A stretch of DNA of 37,055 bases from the NCBI GenBank assembly GCA_002255495.1, contig NCAP01000014.1, positions 1 through 37,055 on the forward strand, given 5' to 3'. Positions 33,423 through 37,055 of the stretch are shown here, one piece after another (position 1 is the stretch's first letter; every line of letters starts with the position of its first letter). The notes beneath the pieces are model-generated. The model was given only the letters and a program-made list of their open reading frames with translations. It did no database searches and was not told where the DNA came from. Source of the stretch: Rhodospirillales bacterium 20-60-12. GTDB lineage: Bacteria; Pseudomonadota; Alphaproteobacteria; Acetobacterales; Acetobacteraceae. The position numbers and the translations under genes are program-made.

Positions 33423-34750
33423 AGCATCAGGCTCAACGGATCCTCGATAATGGTCTTCAGCGTCGCGAGGAATTCAGCACCCAATGCGCCATCCACCACC
33501 CGATGATCGCATGACAAAGTGCAGGTCATTACAGTCGCAATCGCCAGCGCGCCCTGCTTCACGACGGCGCGCTTTTCACCAGCACCCACCGCCAGAATCG
33601 CCGATTGCGGCGGGTTGATGATGGCCGAAAACGAGGTCATGCCGAACATGCCCAAATTACTGATCGAAAACCCGCCGCCCTGGAACTCCTCCGGCTTGAG
33701 CTTGCCGGCTTTCGCCCGGCCGGCCAAATCCTTCATCTCGGCGCTGATCGAGGCCAGGCCCTTCTGGTCAGCCCGGCGGATGATCGGCGTGATCAACCCG
33801 TCAGGGATCGCCACCGCGACCGAAATATCGACATCCTGATATTCAAGTATCGCCTCGTCAGTATAGCTCGAATTCACCCCCGGATGCCGCCGCAAGGCCA
33901 CGCCGCAGGCTTTGATGATCAGGTCATTGACCGAAAGTTTGAACGCGCCAGGCCCGTCCTTGCTCGATTTCGCATTCAAATCGCTGCGCAATGCCAACAG
34001 CGCATCAAGCTCGAAATCCATGGTCAGATAAATATGCGGAATGCTCGCTTTCGCCTCGGTCAAACGCCGGGCGATCACTTTGCGCATATTCGTCAGCGGA
34101 ATTTTCCGATGCGGCGCGGTGATCACAAGTGCAGGTTTCGCCGCCGATGCCCCCGCTGCCACTGGTGCCGCCGCCGCCGGTGCGGCAATCATGCCCGTTG
34201 CCGCCGCCTTGCCGAGCGAGGCCTCGATATCGGCTTTGACGATCCGCCCATGCGGCCCCGAGCCCGTCATCCCCGCCAGGTCCAAACCGGCCTGCTTGGC
34301 CATGCGCCGGGCGAGCGGCGAGGCAAATTGCCGGTCCTCATGCACCGCTTCAACCACGGCACTCGCCGCTTGTTTTGGACCGGCCGCAGGTGCCGGTGCT
34401 GCCGATGCCGATGCCGGTGCCGGTGCCGGTGCCGGTGCCGGTGCCGGTGCGGCGGCTGCTGGCGCCGCCGTTGCCTCGCTTGGTTTCGCCGCTTTCTCAA
34501 TCGTCTCGCCGGCATCGATCAGAATCGCAATCGGCGCATTCACCGCGACACCGCTGGTGCCTTCGGCCACCAGGATTTTACCCAAAATCCCCTCATCGAC
34601 CGCTTCGACTTCCATCGTCGCCTTATCGGTCTCAATCTCGGCGATGATATCGCCGGATTTGACCTCATCGCCCTCTTTTTTCAGCCAGCGCGCGAGAGTG
34701 CCCTCGGTCATGGTGGGGCTGAGTGCCGGCATCAATATATTGGTTGCCAT
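33419..34750 (-). CDS. pdhC: Dihydrolipoamide acetyltransferase, PDH E2
   Basis: The 443-residue core subunit has an N-terminal lipoyl domain (1-78, lipoylated Lys43 in ETDKATM), an alanine/proline linker (95-125), a peripheral-subunit-binding domain (141-177, [24 protein letters not shown]) and the C-terminal catalytic domain with DHRVVDG at 415-421 (His416). It transfers the acetyl group from lipoate to CoA. The linker is coded by a short tandem repeat of a hexamer. It is preceded by pdhB 12 bases upstream and followed directly by the GNAT gene. Confidence 0.97.
   Translation of the reverse strand: MATNILMPALSPTMTEGTLARWLKKEGDEVKSGDIIAEIETDKATMEVEAVDEGILGKILVAEGTSGVAVNAPIAILIDAGETIEKAAKPSEATAAPAAAAPAPAPAPAPAPASASAAPAPAAGPKQAASAVVEAVHEDRQFASPLARRMAKQAGLDLAGMTGSGPHGRIVKADIEASLGKAAATGMIAAPAAAAPVAAGASAAKPALVITAPHRKIPLTNMRKVIARRLTEAKASIPHIYLTMDFELDALLALRSDLNAKSSKDGPGAFKLSVNDLIIKACGVALRRHPGVNSSYTDEAILEYQDVDISVAVAIPDGLITPIIRRADQKGLASISAEMKDLAGRAKAGKLKPEEFQGGGFSISNLGMFGMTSFSAIINPPQSAILAVGAGEKRAVVKQGALAIATVMTCTLSCDHRVVDGALGAEFLATLKTIIEDPLSLML
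34401..34448. repeat. Hexanucleotide tandem repeat in the pdhC linker
   Basis: Two GCCGAT and six GCCGGT units, read on the plus strand, lie head to tail; on the coding strand they give alternating Ala-Pro and Ala-Ser. Copy number could vary by slippage without changing the frame. Confidence 0.8.
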
Positions 34751-34762
34751 GGAAGCCTCCCG

Positions 34763-36130
34763 TTAAAATAATTTTTTGACCGCATCGACCACCCAATCGG
34801 GTTTTGGCAATGCGAGTTTTTCCAGGTTTGCCGCATATGGCATCGGCACGTCTGCGCCATGAACGCGCGCGGGCGGTGCGTCGAGCCAATCAAAGCAATG
34901 TTCGGTCACCTGCATGGCAATCTCCGCGCCAATGCCCGCGAACGGCCAGCCCTCTTCAACACTTACCACGCGGTTGGTCTTTTTCACGCTCTCAATGATC
35001 GTCGCGGTATCAAGCGGGCGGATCGTCCGCAAATTGATCACTTCCGCCTCAATCCCCTCGGCCGCCAAAATCTCGGCCGCCTGCAGCGCCACATCAACCA
35101 TGATGGAAAACGCAACGATGGTGACATGGCGGCCGACGCGCTCGATTTTCGCCTTGCCGATCGGCAGAATGAAATCCTCATCGACCGGCACTTCAAAACT
35201 ATGGCCGTAGAGAATTTCATTCTCCAGAAAAATCACCGGATTCGGATCGCGTATGGCCGCTCGCAGCAAGCCCTTGGCATCCGCGGCCGACCACGGGGCC
35301 ACCACTTTCAGCCCCGGGCAATGGGCATACCATGACGCATAGCATTGGCTATGCTGCGCGCCGACGCGCGACGCCGCGCCATTGGGCCCACGAAACACGA
35401 TCGGGCAGCCCATCTGCCCGCCCGACATATAAAGCGTCTTCGCCGCCGAGTTGATGATCTGGTCAATCGCCTGCATCGAAAAATTGAAGGTCATGAATTC
35501 AACGATCGGCTTTAACCCGTTCATCGCCGCACCGACCGCCATGCCGGTAAATCCATGCTCGGTAATCGGCGTATCAATCACCCTCCGGTCACCAAATTCC
35601 TCAAGCAATCCCTGGCTGATTTTATAAGCGCCCTGATATTGCGCCACCTCTTCGCCGAGCAGAAACACGTTCTCATCAGCGCGCATCTCGAGTGCCATGG
35701 CATCGCGCAGCGCCTCGCGCACGGTGGTGGATTTCGTCGCACCCCATTCTTTCTCGCCCTCAGTCGCCTGAGTCTTCGAGGCGGGGGGTTTTGAAGCGGG
35801 CGGTTTCGCAGCGGGTTTGTCCGCGCTCTGCGCTGCCGGTTGAACCGCAGGCTTCGCAGCCGGTGCCGGTGCCGGTGCGGGCTCCGCCGCACCCTCCACC
35901 CCAAGTGTCGCAATCGGCGTGTTCACCGCAACATTTTCGGTGCCTTCGGCGACGAGAATTTTCGTCAACACACCTTCATCAACGGCTTCAACTTCCATCG
36001 TCGCTTTGTCGGTTTCAATCTCGGCGAGAACATCGCCCGATTTCACCGCATCGCCCTCTTTTTTCAGCCAGCGCGACAGCTTGCCCTCGGTCATGGTGGG
36101 CGACAAAGCAGGCATCAATATATCGGTCAT
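34763..36130 (-). CDS. pdhB: Pyruvate dehydrogenase E1 component, beta subunit, with N-terminal lipoyl domain
   Basis: The 455-residue protein begins with a lipoyl domain nearly identical in sequence to that of E2 ([11 protein letters not shown], lipoyl Lys42 in ETDKATM). A linker rich in Ala, Pro and Lys follows (about 82-125), then the transketolase-like E1-beta domain. That domain has [34 protein letters not shown] and [17 protein letters not shown]. Lipoylated E1-beta is a known trait of alphaproteobacterial PDH. The 3-base gap to pdhA and the 12-base gap to pdhC indicate one transcript. Confidence 0.97.
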   Translation of the reverse strand: MTDILMPALSPTMTEGKLSRWLKKEGDAVKSGDVLAEIETDKATMEVEAVDEGVLTKILVAEGTENVAVNTPIATLGVEGAAEPAPAPAPAAKPAVQPAAQSADKPAAKPPASKPPASKTQATEGEKEWGATKSTTVREALRDAMALEMRADENVFLLGEEVAQYQGAYKISQGLLEEFGDRRVIDTPITEHGFTGMAVGAAMNGLKPIVEFMTFNFSMQAIDQIINSAAKTLYMSGGQMGCPIVFRGPNGAASRVGAQHSQCYASWYAHCPGLKVVAPWSAADAKGLLRAAIRDPNPVIFLENEILYGHSFEVPVDEDFILPIGKAKIERVGRHVTIVAFSIMVDVALQAAEILAAEGIEAEVINLRTIRPLDTATIIESVKKTNRVVSVEEGWPFAGIGAEIAMQVTEHCFDWLDAPPARVHGADVPMPYAANLEKLALPKPDWVVDAVKKLF

Positions 36131-36133
36131 GGT

Positions 36134-37055
36134 TCAGACCTCCACCAAAATGTCGGTCCAGAGTTCGCTTTCATCGGGTTCAGGCGAATCCTGCGCAAAT
36201 TGCGCCGCCGCCGCCACACGGGCCTTGATATCGTCGTCGATTTTTTTCAGCGCCGCCTCATCCACCCCATCGGCGAGCAAGGCATTTTTCGCGGCATCCA
36301 GACTGTCATGCTCGGCGCGCATTTTCTGCACTTCCTCACGGGTCCGGTATTTCGCGGGGTCAGACATCGAATGACCGCGATAACGATAGGTTTTCATCTC
36401 CAGCAGGAACGGCCCTTTGCCCGCACGGCAATGCGCCACGGCCTGCAAGCCTGCTTCCTTCACCGCCATCACATCCATGCCGTCCACCTGCAGGCCCGGC
36501 AGACCCCAAGGCGAGCCGTTCATCGACAAATCCCGCGAGGCCGATGCCCGCTCCACGGATGTTCCCATGCCATAACGATTATTTTCGATAATGAAAATCA
36601 CCGGCAATTTCAGCAATTCGGCAAGATTGAAACTCTCAAAAACCTGCCCCTGGTTGGACGCGCCCTCACCGAAATAAGTCAGCGAAACCCGGTCGGTTTT
36701 GCGATACCAATTCGAAAAAGCAAGCCCCGTGCCCAGACTCACCTGCGCGCCGACAATGCCATGGCCGCCGAAAAATCCCTTCTCCTTGCTGAACATGTGC
36801 ATCGAGCCGCCTTTGCCGTGCGAATACCCGCCCGCCCGCCCGGTCAGTTCGGCCATCACACCGTTCGGGTCCATCCCCGTGGCCAGCATATGCCCATGAT
36901 CCCGATAGGAGGTGATCACCTGATCGCCGGTCTCGATGGCGTGCTGCATGCCCACCACCACCGCTTCCTGGCCGATATAGAGATGGCAGAAGCCGCCGAT
37001 CAGGCCCATGCCGTAGAGCTGGCCGGCCTTCTCCTCGAAGCGACGGATCAGCAGC
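36134..37055 (-). CDS. pdhA: Pyruvate dehydrogenase E1 component, alpha subunit (N-terminus missing)
   Basis: The gene is cut by the right edge of the window; the frame is open to 37054 with RRFEEKAGQLYG before the internal methionine, as in family members. E1-alpha decarboxylates pyruvate using thiamine diphosphate. Visible are the SYRDHGHMLA region, the thiamine-diphosphate motif beginning GEGASNQG and ending IIENNRYGMGT (Asp of GDG replaced by Glu, as is common in this subfamily), and the phosphorylation-loop-like RYRGHSMSDPAKYR. The first gene of the operon; its promoter is outside. Confidence 0.95.
   Translation of the reverse strand, partial: LLIRRFEEKAGQLYGMGLIGGFCHLYIGQEAVVVGMQHAIETGDQVITSYRDHGHMLATGMDPNGVMAELTGRAGGYSHGKGGSMHMFSKEKGFFGGHGIVGAQVSLGTGLAFSNWYRKTDRVSLTYFGEGASNQGQVFESFNLAELLKLPVIFIIENNRYGMGTSVERASASRDLSMNGSPWGLPGLQVDGMDVMAVKEAGLQAVAHCRAGKGPFLLEMKTYRYRGHSMSDPAKYRTREEVQKMRAEHDSLDAAKNALLADGVDEAALKKIDDDIKARVAAAAQFAQDSPEPDESELWTDILVEV

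Noticed and set aside
33605-34771. Plus-strand open frame antisense to pdhC, ending in a Cys-Arg alternating stretch
   Set aside because: The Cys-Arg run is the antisense reading of the hexamer tandem repeat in the E2 linker.
1-37055. CRISPR arrays, tRNA or rRNA genes, prophage or transposase genes
   Set aside because: No regularly spaced direct repeats, tRNA-like stems, or phage and transposase families were seen; the only repeats are the 105-bp pair and short local ones.

Overview
The window looks like a chromosomal segment of a high-GC alphaproteobacterium, most likely an acidophilic or acetic-acid-type member of the Acetobacteraceae/Rhodospirillales. This is inferred from gene content: a hisZ-purA pair, an E1-beta subunit of pyruvate dehydrogenase with its own lipoyl domain, a DUF1013/TrcR gene, and the run mutY - DUF721 - dsbA-like - smc. 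No taxonomic search was possible. No rRNA, tRNA, CRISPR array, prophage or insertion sequence was found.

Region by region. (1) 1-2275, minus strand: a compact operon encoding a DoxD/DoxX-like membrane protein, a ModA-like binding protein with no export signal, a four-helix b-type cytochrome and a Tat-type lipoprotein molybdopterin oxidoreductase cut by the window edge. (2) 2548-6249, plus: an ArnT/PMT-like membrane glycosyltransferase, a patatin-like phospholipase, and an acetoacetate decarboxylase interrupted by one in-frame TAG. (3) 6323-8530, minus: an exported prolyl oligopeptidase, divergent from (4) 8841-12861, plus: a TonB-dependent receptor, a periplasmic cytochrome c and an exported YncE-like beta-propeller. 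(5) 12947-17905, plus: hisZ and purA behind a good sigma70-type promoter, then a degenerate protein-kinase-like protein with a C-terminal membrane helix and a small membrane protein. (6) 18137-25414: TrcR, a PhzF-like isomerase, mutY (minus), DUF721, a DsbA-like thioredoxin and smc. (7) 25431-29029: a DODA-type dioxygenase (minus), a TPR glycosyltransferase and panB, with two copies of a 105-bp structured repeat. (8) 29035-37055, minus: pdhA-pdhB-pdhC-GNAT-lpdA-lipA-COQ10-like-threonine aldolase, almost gapless, which joins the pyruvate dehydrogenase complex to synthesis of its lipoyl cofactor.

The most distinctive items are the molybdoenzyme/cytochrome b/DoxD/signal-less ModA-like operon, the putative pseudokinase plus membrane-protein pair behind purA, the nonsense-interrupted acetoacetate decarboxylase, and the 105-bp repeat whose ends carry the stop codons of two unrelated genes. 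All functions are inferred from sequence motifs and gene order; none was tested by a database search.
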